From contig DIWE01000026.1 of assembly GCA_002423435.1 (NCBI GenBank), forward strand, positions 3,528 through 67,527: 64,000 bases of DNA, written 5' to 3'. Position 1 is the first letter of the stretch. Every line of letters starts with the position of its first letter. The notes under the pieces were generated by a model. It ran no database searches and had not been told where the DNA came from. It worked only from the letters and a program-made list of their open reading frames with translations. The stretch comes from Clostridiales bacterium UBA6114. Lineage in GTDB: Bacteria > Bacillota > Clostridia > Oscillospirales > Butyricicoccaceae. Positions 24,106-33,446 of the stretch are shown here, in pieces. A program made the position numbers and the translations under genes.

Positions 24106-27100
24106 TTACTTTCCCAAGAGGTTAAAAAGTACTTGTGCCATCTCGGCCCTTGTGGTCGTGCCCGCCGGAGACAGCGTCCCTCCGCTGCCGCCGACCGTCC
24201 CGGTTTCCACCAGCAGCTTCATCGCTCCCTGCGCCCAGGATGCGACTTCAGATGAGTCACTAAAGTCGGAAAGCGTTTTGCCGGAATTTCCCTGCGGAAG
24301 TTTACCGATAGCCTTAAGGGCGTTATACAGCAGGGTGAACATCTCCTGACGCGTGATGTCCGTACCGGGCGCATACAGGTTGTTGCCCACGCCGTTTGTG
24401 ATGCCCAGCCGTTTTGCCGCCGCGAGGTAGCCGGTGTAATAAGTGCTGCCCGCATCCGCAAAATTATCCACCGGGTTTGTATCCGGGGCAATGCCGTAAG
24501 CCTTCATCAGCAGGACAAGAAAATCGCCGCGCTTAAGCGTCGCGGAGGGGCTGAAGCTGCCGCCTCCCGTGCCGTCCGTGATGCCCCTCGCCGCGAGGAA
24601 GGAAACCGCCTTCGAATACCATGCCGCCGACGCCACGTCGTTAAAGCTCACCTTATTGTAGCCCACCGCGTAGTTGCTGAAGTGGGTAGTTTGGAAGGCG
24701 ACCGTGCCGGTAACCGGATCGTAACGCCCGCTCGGAACCGAAACAAGGCTGCCGCTGCCGTCAATGTACCAGACGACGATGCTTTCGGGATGCGCAAGCT
24801 CCTCGGCCGTCGGCGTATAGGGGATGGAGACCGTCACCGGCGCCGAGGGATTATTCCATTCGGTCTGTTGTCCGTTTACAGACAGTATGAGCTGGATAAC
24901 CGGCCGGTCGCCGATGGCGGCCCGGACGTCGGGGCTGAGGGTTGAAACATCCGCTTGTGAGACGCTAAGGGACGCGGCTCCGGATGCGCCCGCGCTCGTC
25001 TGCAGCATATTGCCGGGCAGCGTCACGGTCGCTATCGCCGTGTTGATTGCGAGCTGCGTACCGGCGGAGGATGCCAGCGCGTCTATGGGCAGGGAGGTTT
25101 CATAACCGGTGGCTTTTTGCACCGGGGGCACCGTGATCTTCACGGTTTTTACGCCATTGCTGTCCTGGCTGGCTTTTTTAAAAGCCGTATTCAAATCCGA
25201 AGAACTGATTTGCGTTGCCGCAATACCTGTACTCTGATTCAGCGCCGGGGGCGCGACCGTGATATTCCCGTCTGAACCGACGGTCGGCGCGGAAGGCTGC
25301 GAGGGAACGCTGCCGCCACCACCGTCACCACCGCCGCTTGTGCTGGCAAATACGGCATTTATCGTATGGTCGGCCGTGACATTCGTAAAGGTATAGGTCG
25401 TTATGGCTCCCTGCGGAACCCCGTCGACTGTGACCGAGCCGATCTGATAGCCGCTGCCCGGCGTGATGTAAAATATCTGGGTGTCGCCCGATATCACATA
25501 GACGTTGCCGCTTTCGTCTCCGCTCGGGCTGATGGTGCCGCCACTTCCCGCGGTCGCAGTAATCTTATATTGCGTAGTCGGAGGCGGCACCGGGCTGAAT
25601 ACGGCGTTTATCGTATGGTCCGCCGTGACATTCGAAAAGGTATAGGTCGGGACGGCTCCCTGATCGACGCCGTCGACCGTGACTGAGGCGATCTGATGGC
25701 CGCTGTCCGGCGTGATAGTAAAGACCTTCGTGTCGTTTTCCACTACATAGACCGACCCGCTGGGACTTATACTGCCGCCGCCGCCCGCCGCAGCAGCGAT
25801 CGTATAGGTCTGTCCGTACGCCATCACGCTGTAGTCATTGCTTGCATACAATATTCCGCCGATCTTAGCAAAGCTGAAGATGGTATTGTCACAATCCCCC
25901 ACCTGCGTCAGGTTGCCGCTGCCGGTGTCCACTGTGAACACGCCCCGGTTGGTTCCCGCATACAATGTCCCGTCAATTTCATGCAGACAACATATCGATT
26001 CGCCATCGGCTGAGGCTTTCTCCGTCCAGGATGTCCCATCCCAGGCCCACAATATACAATTATCAGTACTATACGAGCCGCCGGTCCCGGCATATAATGT
26101 CCCGCCGACATTTTCCAGACAGAGCGCCCCGGATGGGTAGGGGTAGGGATCGAGGGGCGACCAGTCGCCGTTTTCCAGGACATGCACACGGTCGGCCTGG
26201 GTCGCGGCGTACAGCTTCCCGCCGACGGAAGCCAGGCTGTTGATCCAATCGCCGTCGGTGTTGTCTCCCACAGACGTCCATATTCCGCCGTTCAGAGCAT
26301 ACACGCCGGCGCCGCTGGGGTAAGAAGAATCCCATTTAAATGTCCCGGCATATAACGTGTTGTCAAAAAAAGTCAGGCACCAGACTCCTTGTCCGGACGG
26401 CCAGGAGTTTCCGACCTGCGTCCAGGCGCCGCCCGCAAGCTGCCAGACGCCGCTCAGTTCGGTCCCTGCATATACCGTTTGTCCGTCCACCAGCAGGCTG
26501 GAGGCCCTGGCCGCAAACCCGTTGAACTTGGGCCAGGAGGAAGCTCCCACCTGAGCCCAGGCACCGCCGTCATACGCCCACACGCCGCCGTAGGTTCCGG
26601 CGTACAATGTTCCGTTAAAATCCGCAACCGGCAGGTTGACTGCATCTAAGCTGCAATACGGCAGCCCGTTATAGCTGCCGACCTCCTGCCAGGCTCCGCC
26701 GTTTAAGAGGTACACATAATCTCCGCCGCCGCAGTACAGCGTCCCTTCCGCAGAAGCCAGATAGTAATCAATGTTGTTGGCGTCGAGGGAAAAGGGCAGA
26801 GCGATCCGGGTCCAGCCGGGACTGTCCCAGAACCATAAGCCGTACTGATTTCCGGCGTACAGCGTCCCGGAGACATCCGTAAGCTGGGAGACATCGTCTT
26901 CAAACTGCGCGGAGTCTCCCATTTTCTTCCATGCGCCGTCGCTGCCCATCGCCCAGACACCGTCGTGTGTGCCTGCGTATATTTTCCCGCCGGCCGCCGC
27001 CATGGAATTGACCCGCGTTGAAGCCGGCCACGATGCCCCCGCCTGGGTCCAGGCTCCCCCGATATCCAGCTTCAGTACGCCGTCGTCTGTTCCCGCGTAT

Positions 27101-27651
27101 ATTATCCCGTCCGCGTCTGCCGTCATAGAATTAACCCGCGTTGAAGCCGGCCATGATGTTCCTGCCTGAGTCCAGACGCCGTCGCCGCTCAGCTTCAATA
27201 CGCCGTCAGCTGCGGCCTGGACATATAGTATTCCGCCGGTATACACAAGATTCTCCGCCCTGTCCGGATAACCAAAGGCTATCGGCCAGGAGTCTTCGCC
27301 CACCTGCGTCCAGGAGCCGCCGTCCAGCTTCCACACGCCGTGCCGATAGGTCCCGGCGAAAAGCGTCCCGGAGGCACCCACCAGGCACGAGACGCTGTCA
27401 TCGGACGGCCAGGAGCCGACGCCTACCTGCGTCCAGTCCGTGCCGTTCCATACGAGCACCCCGTCGGCATAGGTTACCTTATAAAGCTTGCCGTTGTACT
27501 CCGTCAGGCAACGCACCCTGTTCATATAGGGGTCGGGCCCCACCGGGGACCACTGCAGTGACGAAGCCTGCGCTGAAGCAACTGTACCCGGACATACCAG
27601 GCTGAAAACCAACGCGGCCGACAATATAAAGCTCAGTATTTTCCTTTTCAT
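24106..27651 (-). CDS. SLH-domain surface protein with beta-propeller-like repeats
   Basis: 1181 aa. A signal peptide (MKRKILSFILSAALVFSLVC) is followed by about a dozen repeats of 45-50 residues with the pattern LYAGT-x-GVW-x-GG-WTQVG-x-SWP (about 30-620). Two repeats near 190-270 are almost identical (SWPASTRVNSM). Two InlB-like repeats ending VTADHTINAVF follow (about 625-765), then a Gly/Ser/Pro linker and a domain ending with FSNYAVGY. Three S-layer homology domains (about 1005-1181: FNDVASAAWYSKAVSFLAAR, ITRQEMFTLLYNAL, TTRAEMAQVLFNLL) anchor it to the wall polymer. It lies downstream of LAL regulator copy 2 and shares a 17-base motif with the 2.0 kb cassette. Confidence 0.93.
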   Translation of the reverse strand: MKRKILSFILSAALVFSLVCPGTVASAQASSLQWSPVGPDPYMNRVRCLTEYNGKLYKVTYADGVLVWNGTDWTQVGVGSWPSDDSVSCLVGASGTLFAGTYRHGVWKLDGGSWTQVGEDSWPIAFGYPDRAENLVYTGGILYVQAAADGVLKLSGDGVWTQAGTSWPASTRVNSMTADADGIIYAGTDDGVLKLDIGGAWTQAGASWPASTRVNSMAAAGGKIYAGTHDGVWAMGSDGAWKKMGDSAQFEDDVSQLTDVSGTLYAGNQYGLWFWDSPGWTRIALPFSLDANNIDYYLASAEGTLYCGGGDYVYLLNGGAWQEVGSYNGLPYCSLDAVNLPVADFNGTLYAGTYGGVWAYDGGAWAQVGASSWPKFNGFAARASSLLVDGQTVYAGTELSGVWQLAGGAWTQVGNSWPSGQGVWCLTFFDNTLYAGTFKWDSSYPSGAGVYALNGGIWTSVGDNTDGDWINSLASVGGKLYAATQADRVHVLENGDWSPLDPYPYPSGALCLENVGGTLYAGTGGSYSTDNCILWAWDGTSWTEKASADGESICCLHEIDGTLYAGTNRGVFTVDTGSGNLTQVGDCDNTIFSFAKIGGILYASNDYSVMAYGQTYTIAAAAGGGGSISPSGSVYVVENDTKVFTITPDSGHQIASVTVDGVDQGAVPTYTFSNVTADHTINAVFSPVPPPTTQYKITATAGSGGTISPSGDESGNVYVISGDTQIFYITPGSGYQIGSVTVDGVPQGAITTYTFTNVTADHTINAVFASTSGGGDGGGGSVPSQPSAPTVGSDGNITVAPPALNQSTGIAATQISSSDLNTAFKKASQDSNGVKTVKITVPPVQKATGYETSLPIDALASSAGTQLAINTAIATVTLPGNMLQTSAGASGAASLSVSQADVSTLSPDVRAAIGDRPVIQLILSVNGQQTEWNNPSAPVTVSIPYTPTAEELAHPESIVVWYIDGSGSLVSVPSGRYDPVTGTVAFQTTHFSNYAVGYNKVSFNDVASAAWYSKAVSFLAARGITDGTGGGSFSPSATLKRGDFLVLLMKAYGIAPDTNPVDNFADAGSTYYTGYLAAAKRLGITNGVGNNLYAPGTDITRQEMFTLLYNALKAIGKLPQGNSGKTLSDFSDSSEVASWAQGAMKLLVETGTVGGSGGTLSPAGTTTRAEMAQVLFNLLGK

Positions 27652-27732
27652 GTGAGAATCCCCCTTGTGAAAACCTTTAAAAATCAGGTGTTTTTATCCA
27701 CATTTTTAATATACCGAAATATCAGGTTCCTG

Positions 27733-27749
27733 ACATCGTACCAAAGTAC
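27733..27749 (-). promoter_or_regulatory. Shared 17-base motif before SLH gene (second copy)
   Basis: Identical to 1992-2008 (ACATCGTACCAAAGTAC). It lies 82 bases before the SLH gene start, between the terminator of LAL copy 2 and a -10-like TATATT. Confidence 0.55.
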
Positions 27750-27766
27750 GCGGGTTCTACACAAAA

Positions 27767-27795
27767 AAGACATATGCCGATTAAGCATATGTCTT
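27767..27795 (-). terminator. Terminator after LAL regulator copy 2
   Basis: AAGACATATGC (27767-27777) pairs with GCATATGTCTT (27785-27795). On the minus strand it is followed by a run of T. Confidence 0.8.
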
Positions 27796-27824
27796 GATCT
27801 TCAATATTTTAATGAAACCGGTTG

Positions 27825-30443
27825 TTACGGCAGCTTTGTTTCCCGGGCCATCTTCACACATTGCGCACGGTTTTTTACGCCCAGTTTTCCGTAAATATTC
27901 CCCGTGTGCGTCTTGACCGTCCGGAGGCTGATGCCGAGCTTTTCTCCGATCTCCTGGTTCGTGGCTGCGTTTATAAGAAGCTCCAGCACCTTTTTCTCCT
28001 GCTCTGTGAGCTGTTCCAATAATTTCGGCGCCATTCCCGCCGCAGCCTTGTCACAGGCCTCCGCGCTTTGCAGTACGCTGCCGTGCATCTGTTTCAAAAG
28101 ACCCGCGGCATAGGCCGGCCGTTCGTCGGAAAGTGCCCCCTCGCGCCGCTTCCCCCTTGATTTTATATACGCCCGGAGCAATTGGGCCATGGGGGACAGT
28201 TCATCCAAATAGCTTCGTACATACCCCTCTTTCATACCGATTTCCAGGGACTCGTCCAGATGGCTGTACGCAAACCGCATTTGATGGTTCCTGAAAGTAA
28301 GCATAGCCAAAAGGTTAAGCACCTCGACCCGGCTGTGGAGCCTTCCGTTTTCCGTGGTAAAAGAAAGTAGCCTCCGCAGCAGAAGCTCTGCGTCCTGGGT
28401 CCGGTTCACAGATATCAGGACTCTTGCATAAACTATCAGCTCAAATTCCCTGATTTTGCTGAGCTCCATAAATATCCCCAGCTTGCTGGAGGAAAGCCAT
28501 TCCCGCGCCTTTTCCGCGTCTCCGGCATCCATAAAAAGTCTGCACCGGAAAGAGCGGACTAAATAGATCCAATGCGCTTTCCCATAGCCGCGGAGTATCC
28601 GCTCGCACTCCTCCAAAACACCGAATGCGCCCGTCATATCCCCCTGGGCCCGTTTCATGCGCGAAATTGTCACCATCGCCGGGACAAGAGCGCCGGGGCA
28701 TTCGGCTGCCTTTGCCTCATCCACGGCCTTTATAAGATACGGCAACGCCTTGTCAAGGCCGTTTGTCTCATAAAAATATTCGCCGGTTATAAGCGGGGCA
28801 TATCCGGGATTTTTCGAAATCAGCGCCCTGTAAGTATCAGTTATTCTGTCGAATTGATCAAGGGCTTGTCCGGCATATTTCAAAAGGCCGTTAAAAGGGC
28901 AGCGATAAAAATAAATATCCGACGCATTGAAGTCGTTATAATCAATCATTTTGAAATATTTGCTGTCGTTTGACTCCGCGGCCGCGATAACTGACGGCAG
29001 CAAATTGAGCTTTCCTTCCCGGACGAGCAGGTTTGCCTCCGTAAGCGCGCAGGCTGTCCGGCTGTAGCTGTGCCATCCGGGCGCTGCGGTAAATCGGGGA
29101 TCGGCCTGCATCGTCTTCAATCTGCCGACCCATTGCCTCGACAGCTCATATTGCCCCGTCTCAGCGTAGTAGAACGCATAAAAGATGGCTATCTTAAAGC
29201 TATTGGCCGTATATCTTTCAGGCAGCCGTTCAATCCAGGACAGGAGCCTGCCGTAATCGTTCTTCTGAACCAGATGTTCCGTCGGTTCTTCAATCAGTTC
29301 AAAAGCCTCGTCGAAGAAACCGCCGCTTAAATAGTGCTCTATCGCCTCCGGGGTCATGCCCTGTTCTTTGAACCAGGCTCCCGCTCTTAGGTGCAATCCG
29401 GAGACTGCGTCCGGGGCCGTTTCCTGGAGCAGGGCCCGCAGGAAGCTTCTGAATAAAGAGTGATACCTAAATAGCTGTCGCCGTCCGTCCAGATCCGTCA
29501 GGAAGCCGCCTGTTTCATAAATTTCCAGGAGCATGCGCCCGTTGCCGGAATCCGTGACGGCATCGCACAGGCCAACCGACAAAGTGTTCAGAACGGAGGT
29601 TTTCATGGCGAAGGACCGCCTTTCCGGCGGCCAGGTCCGAATGACCTCATCCCTGAGATATTGATTGATGTCCCGACCGGCGCGTGAAAGTGATCTAATG
29701 GCGTCATGACCGCCGCCTTCCTGCACAGACAGGGCGATGGCGACGAGCGCGGCGGCCCAGCCCTCGGTATAGCTCTCCACTTTCTTAAGCTCGGTATTCT
29801 CCAGATGAATTCCCCGAATCTTACAAAAGTTTAAGATCTCATCTTCTTCGAAAAGGAGATCTTCTTCGGCAAGCCTCATAACCTGCCATTTCACTCTGTG
29901 TCTCGGCAGTTGAAGCGCCGGTTCCGTCCGGCTTATAAAAACGAGGTGCATTTTTGCAGGCATATAATCAATCAGATAGGATAAACCCGCCAGTATTTCC
30001 GGATCACCAATTAGGTGAAGATCATCAAGCACAAACACGAAATCGGATGGCGCCTCCATCAGCCGGTCGATGAGGATGCTCAAGTGGATATTGGCTTTGA
30101 AAAGCTCCATGGAAGAGAAAACATATTCCGTGTCCCCCCCGATGCCTTCGGCAATCCCGTCAAGGGCAGCGCACACATAACGCCAGAATGTGGGGGGATC
30201 GTTATCTCCCGCGTCGAGCGACATCCATGCCGAAGGGAGGCCGTTTGTTTCAATCCAATCGAGAACTGCAGTCGTCTTTCCACAGCCTGCGGGCGCTATG
30301 ACCAGCGTCAGCCTGCACTCTAAGGCATGATTCAATTTCTGATCCAGGCGCCGACGTGAAACCAAATACGGGTTCATTTCCGGCGCGTTGTATTTTGTTC
30401 CGATCAATCCGGCCTTGAATGTTTTTTCTCCCATGATTGACAT
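27825..30443 (-). CDS. MalT-like LAL-type ATP-dependent LuxR-family activator (copy 2)
   Basis: About 872 aa from ATG 30443; a TTG at 30461 is the in-frame alternative. It has the same domain order as the 2065-4683 gene: Walker A APAGCGKTT, Walker B-like FVLDDLHLI, a long helical repeat region, and a LuxR HTH (LTEQEKKVLELLINAATNQE, then RTVKTHTGNIYGKLG). Large blocks are identical to copy 1 (FKAGLIGTKY, EMNPYLVSRRRL, TFWRYVCAALDG), and the differences concentrate in the middle, where the ligand would bind. It is followed by a terminator and the SLH gene, its likely target. Confidence 0.92.
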   Translation of the reverse strand: MSIMGEKTFKAGLIGTKYNAPEMNPYLVSRRRLDQKLNHALECRLTLVIAPAGCGKTTAVLDWIETNGLPSAWMSLDAGDNDPPTFWRYVCAALDGIAEGIGGDTEYVFSSMELFKANIHLSILIDRLMEAPSDFVFVLDDLHLIGDPEILAGLSYLIDYMPAKMHLVFISRTEPALQLPRHRVKWQVMRLAEEDLLFEEDEILNFCKIRGIHLENTELKKVESYTEGWAAALVAIALSVQEGGGHDAIRSLSRAGRDINQYLRDEVIRTWPPERRSFAMKTSVLNTLSVGLCDAVTDSGNGRMLLEIYETGGFLTDLDGRRQLFRYHSLFRSFLRALLQETAPDAVSGLHLRAGAWFKEQGMTPEAIEHYLSGGFFDEAFELIEEPTEHLVQKNDYGRLLSWIERLPERYTANSFKIAIFYAFYYAETGQYELSRQWVGRLKTMQADPRFTAAPGWHSYSRTACALTEANLLVREGKLNLLPSVIAAAESNDSKYFKMIDYNDFNASDIYFYRCPFNGLLKYAGQALDQFDRITDTYRALISKNPGYAPLITGEYFYETNGLDKALPYLIKAVDEAKAAECPGALVPAMVTISRMKRAQGDMTGAFGVLEECERILRGYGKAHWIYLVRSFRCRLFMDAGDAEKAREWLSSSKLGIFMELSKIREFELIVYARVLISVNRTQDAELLLRRLLSFTTENGRLHSRVEVLNLLAMLTFRNHQMRFAYSHLDESLEIGMKEGYVRSYLDELSPMAQLLRAYIKSRGKRREGALSDERPAYAAGLLKQMHGSVLQSAEACDKAAAGMAPKLLEQLTEQEKKVLELLINAATNQEIGEKLGISLRTVKTHTGNIYGKLGVKNRAQCVKMARETKLP

Positions 30444-30473
30444 AAACCCCGAATTCCACAAGTTTCTTTATAT

Positions 30474-30503
30474 ATAATATCGGCTCGGCATTGCTTTTTT
30501 CAA
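30474..30503 (-). promoter_or_regulatory. Promoter of LAL regulator copy 2
   Basis: TTGAAA (plus 30498-30503), 18 bases, TATTAT (plus 30474-30479), the same spacing and flanks as at 4714-4743. Confidence 0.65.
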
Positions 30504-30608
30504 CATAATTTAAATAAAAAAAGTGCCTTAAGACTTAGGTATGAAACTATTTTATTAAATCAGCGTCAACCCCAAAGGTAACATTTACAAAATTATTCCG
30601 ATATCTTA

Positions 30609-30658
30609 TTGACATGATAACCTACATGATGTAGAATTTTATCACTACATATCGTAGT
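30609..30658 (+). promoter_or_regulatory. blaI promoter (copy 2) with two BlaI-type operators
   Basis: TTGACA (30609-30614), 17 bases, TAGAAT (30632-30637). CTACATGATGTAG (30622-30634) is a perfect dyad over the -10. ACTACATATCGTAGT (30644-30658) follows 23 bases on. Both are CTAC-N5-GTAG, unlike the N4 dyads of copy 1. Confidence 0.85.
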
Positions 30659-30678
30659 TTATTGTGGAGGTGCGCCGT

Positions 30679-31053
30679 ATGAGTCAATTTCAAAGAATGT
30701 CGGATGCTGAAAAAGGAATCATGCAGATCATTTGGGCCGCCGGCGGCTCCGTTTCGTCCGCCTGGCTGCTTGACGAACTCAAAAGCCGGAACAGGGACTG
30801 GAAGCCGAATACCGTGCTGACTTTCCTTGTCAGGCTGATCGAAAAAGGGTTACTGACGGCCAAAAAACACGGCCGGACAAACGAGTATATTCCCCTTGTT
30901 TCTGAAAACGAATATAAACGCTTTGAAACCCGCTCCTTTCTCGATTCGGTGTATGACGGGTCGATCAAAAAATTCATCACCGCCTTATACGAGGGGGACG
31001 ACCTGACCGCGGATGAGATCGAGGATCTCAAAAAGTGGTTTTCGCAAAGGTAG
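30679..31053 (+). CDS. BlaI/MecI-family repressor (copy 2)
   Basis: 124 aa from ATG 30679 after GTGGAGGTG. Winged-helix repressor: MSDAEKGIMQIIWAAGGSVS, then TVLTFLVRLIEKGLLTAKKH, with a C-terminal dimerisation part ending EIEDLKKWFSQR. It is followed directly by a BlaR1-like protease gene. The perfect dyads on its promoter indicate autorepression. It is a distant paralogue of the 12.4 kb gene. Confidence 0.92.
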   Translation: MSQFQRMSDAEKGIMQIIWAAGGSVSSAWLLDELKSRNRDWKPNTVLTFLVRLIEKGLLTAKKHGRTNEYIPLVSENEYKRFETRSFLDSVYDGSIKKFITALYEGDDLTADEIEDLKKWFSQR

Positions 31054-31062
31054 GTGACGGAT

Positions 31063-33240
31063 ATGCTACATTCAGCTTTCAGAATGGCTCTTGTTCTGTC
31101 TGTCTCGGGCAGCCTTATCACGGTGTTACTTTTTCTGCTGCGGCCGGTGACGCAAAAAGTTTTCAACCAGACCTGGCGTTATCGTATGTGCGTCCTGGCA
31201 GTATTTTTTTATCTGCTGCCGGTAGGTATGGCCGGGAACAGCCTTTATAACGCCCTGCCGCACCAAAGTGCGCAGCTGCCGGACAGACCGCATGCGGTAT
31301 CCGCGCTTCTGGATACGGTCGCTCCACTTCCAACAGAAGATATTGTCCCGGCTGATCCATCCGCGCAGAATTTCACGCAAACAACGGAAACGGAAAAGCG
31401 CACAGGCATTTCCTTAAGCGATGTTTTACCGTTTCTTCCGTATATCTGGTTGATTGGTGCGGTGCTTTTCGCTTGCATCAACGGATTCCGGTATGTCCGT
31501 TTCAGGAGAAGACTCATTAGGACCGGCCTGCCGGTTGAGGATGGAATGATATATTCTCTGCTCGAAGCAGGAAAAACCGCGCAGGGCGTTTCCGGGAAGA
31601 TCCGGCTTCTTACAAGCGACGCCATAAGAACGCCAATGCTCACCGGAATTTTCCGCACGCTGCTGATACTGCCAGAGGTGGAAGCGAACGGGCGGGAGCT
31701 TTCCACGATTTTCAGGCATGAACTGATCCACTATCAGCGCCGGGATTTGTGGATCAAAACCGTATTGCTCTTTGTTGAAACGATATACTGGTTTAATCCT
31801 GTCGTTTATCTGCTTGCGAAAGAGACCGAAGCAAGCTGTGAGCTTTCCTGCGACGAGCAGGTTGTGCGGGATATGTCGATGGAGGACCGGTGCTTTTACG
31901 GCGAAACGATCTTAAACATGTTGGCCAGGGTAGCGGAAAAGCAGACCGGCGTTTACACTACGCTTGCCGAAACAAAAAGGGGCATTAAAAAAAGGCTTGC
32001 GCTCATGCTCAGCTTTAAAAAAATGAGTAAAAAGACGGCTGTCTTTTCCGTTATCGCGGCCATGCTGTGCATACTCGCCGGCTGCTCAGTGGCAGCTGCT
32101 GTTTCGGGTGCGGCGGGTAACATATCCGGTCACCCCCCCTCCCCCTCTTTACCAATACCGGTTTCGGCTCACGGGACAGATGAACCGTCGACAACAGCCG
32201 GCCATATCAGTCGGCGCCTTGCAGGCGGCCTGTATGCGGAGCTTGATACAAGTAACCTTCGTGCCCCGAACCATGCGGATATTATTCTAGCCCGCAAGGG
32301 GATACCGGATCGGGAAGCACTCAAAAAGCTTCTTGACGGCAGAGGAAAAATCATAGACGATCAGAAAAACGGCGACAACGAAAGCTATCAGACGGAAGAT
32401 GTCAGCATCATGGCGATCAGCGATATCACTTACTTTTTCCGTACAAAGAAATACGACTTCATCTCAGCCGTATTCAAAAACGATCCGGCTGCCGGGAGAT
32501 TTTATAATGCGGATATGTATCCCGTGAATGCCGACCTGCCCTTTATGCCATATAAGCGGGCCGTGTCCGAGGTCGTTTCATTTTTGTATAACGCAGGTAT
32601 AACGGTATGTGAGCCGGGAACTGTATACAGCCTCAACCATGACACTATGCGCAAACAGGAGGCTATTCTTAAAGACAATGGCGGCCTGACCGACCTGCGC
32701 GACGGAAGTGTCACCTTAAAGGACAGTTGGGACGAGTCGGACGACTGCTACTATATGCGGCTTTCCGGTTCCGTCGCTTCACTTCCGGTGAGCGACGTGA
32801 CCCATGGTTTCGCCTCCGATACCGGAAACGGCGGCATCGGCACGCTGGTGGAGGGCTGTATTATTGAGGCGGCAATCTCCGCAGACGGCATCGAGTATCT
32901 GAGTATCCTGTATCCGTACCAAGAAGTTGAACCTGTGGAGAAGGACTTGAAGCTCCTCTCCGTGGATGAAGGACTGAACTTCGTCGCGCAGAAGTATGAG
33001 AAAGAACAGGTAAACGGAACCGCGACAATCACGGATGCGCGGTTTTGCTACATCCCCATACACAAGGATGCTTTGCAGACTGAGTTTCTGATGGTCCCCG
33101 GCTGGTACTTTGGAGCCACGCAGACATCCCTATATCCTAACGGCGCGCCAGCCTCCTTTTCCCGCTATCTGCTGGTAAGCGCGGTAACTGGAGAGGTATT
33201 CGAAGGAAACGGTGGACTTTCTACTGTTTCCGGGAATTGA
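31063..33240 (+). CDS. BlaR1-like M56 metalloprotease sensor (copy 2)
   Basis: 725 aa from ATG 31063 after AGGTAGGTG; a GTG at 31054 directly abuts the blaI stop and is less likely. Membrane segments lie at about 8-28, 38-55, 125-142 and 325-345. The zinc peptidase has HELIHYQRRD (HEXXH) and CELSCDEQVV. The outer C-terminal part of about 370 residues follows a Ser/Pro linker, lacks penicillin-binding motifs, and looks like two alpha/beta domains unlike the sensor of copy 1. It should cleave the partner BlaI on sensing an unknown envelope signal. Confidence 0.9.
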   Translation: MLHSAFRMALVLSVSGSLITVLLFLLRPVTQKVFNQTWRYRMCVLAVFFYLLPVGMAGNSLYNALPHQSAQLPDRPHAVSALLDTVAPLPTEDIVPADPSAQNFTQTTETEKRTGISLSDVLPFLPYIWLIGAVLFACINGFRYVRFRRRLIRTGLPVEDGMIYSLLEAGKTAQGVSGKIRLLTSDAIRTPMLTGIFRTLLILPEVEANGRELSTIFRHELIHYQRRDLWIKTVLLFVETIYWFNPVVYLLAKETEASCELSCDEQVVRDMSMEDRCFYGETILNMLARVAEKQTGVYTTLAETKRGIKKRLALMLSFKKMSKKTAVFSVIAAMLCILAGCSVAAAVSGAAGNISGHPPSPSLPIPVSAHGTDEPSTTAGHISRRLAGGLYAELDTSNLRAPNHADIILARKGIPDREALKKLLDGRGKIIDDQKNGDNESYQTEDVSIMAISDITYFFRTKKYDFISAVFKNDPAAGRFYNADMYPVNADLPFMPYKRAVSEVVSFLYNAGITVCEPGTVYSLNHDTMRKQEAILKDNGGLTDLRDGSVTLKDSWDESDDCYYMRLSGSVASLPVSDVTHGFASDTGNGGIGTLVEGCIIEAAISADGIEYLSILYPYQEVEPVEKDLKLLSVDEGLNFVAQKYEKEQVNGTATITDARFCYIPIHKDALQTEFLMVPGWYFGATQTSLYPNGAPASFSRYLLVSAVTGEVFEGNGGLSTVSGN

Positions 33241-33446
33241 AAGGATATCCGAGATGCTTAATTCTTCCGTCGTCGTACTGGGTGAGGTGGTGCGATTTCG
33301 TCTTCTTCTGTATGTTTTACAAACTTCTCTATCCTAAAAAATTTTTTTGTTGCAGAACTTTATTCAGTTGTTATTTATGTAAAGTAGCATGTAGTGACTC
33401 CAATATCCTCGCAAAAAAGCGATTTTCCTGAAACGGGGTTGGTTTT

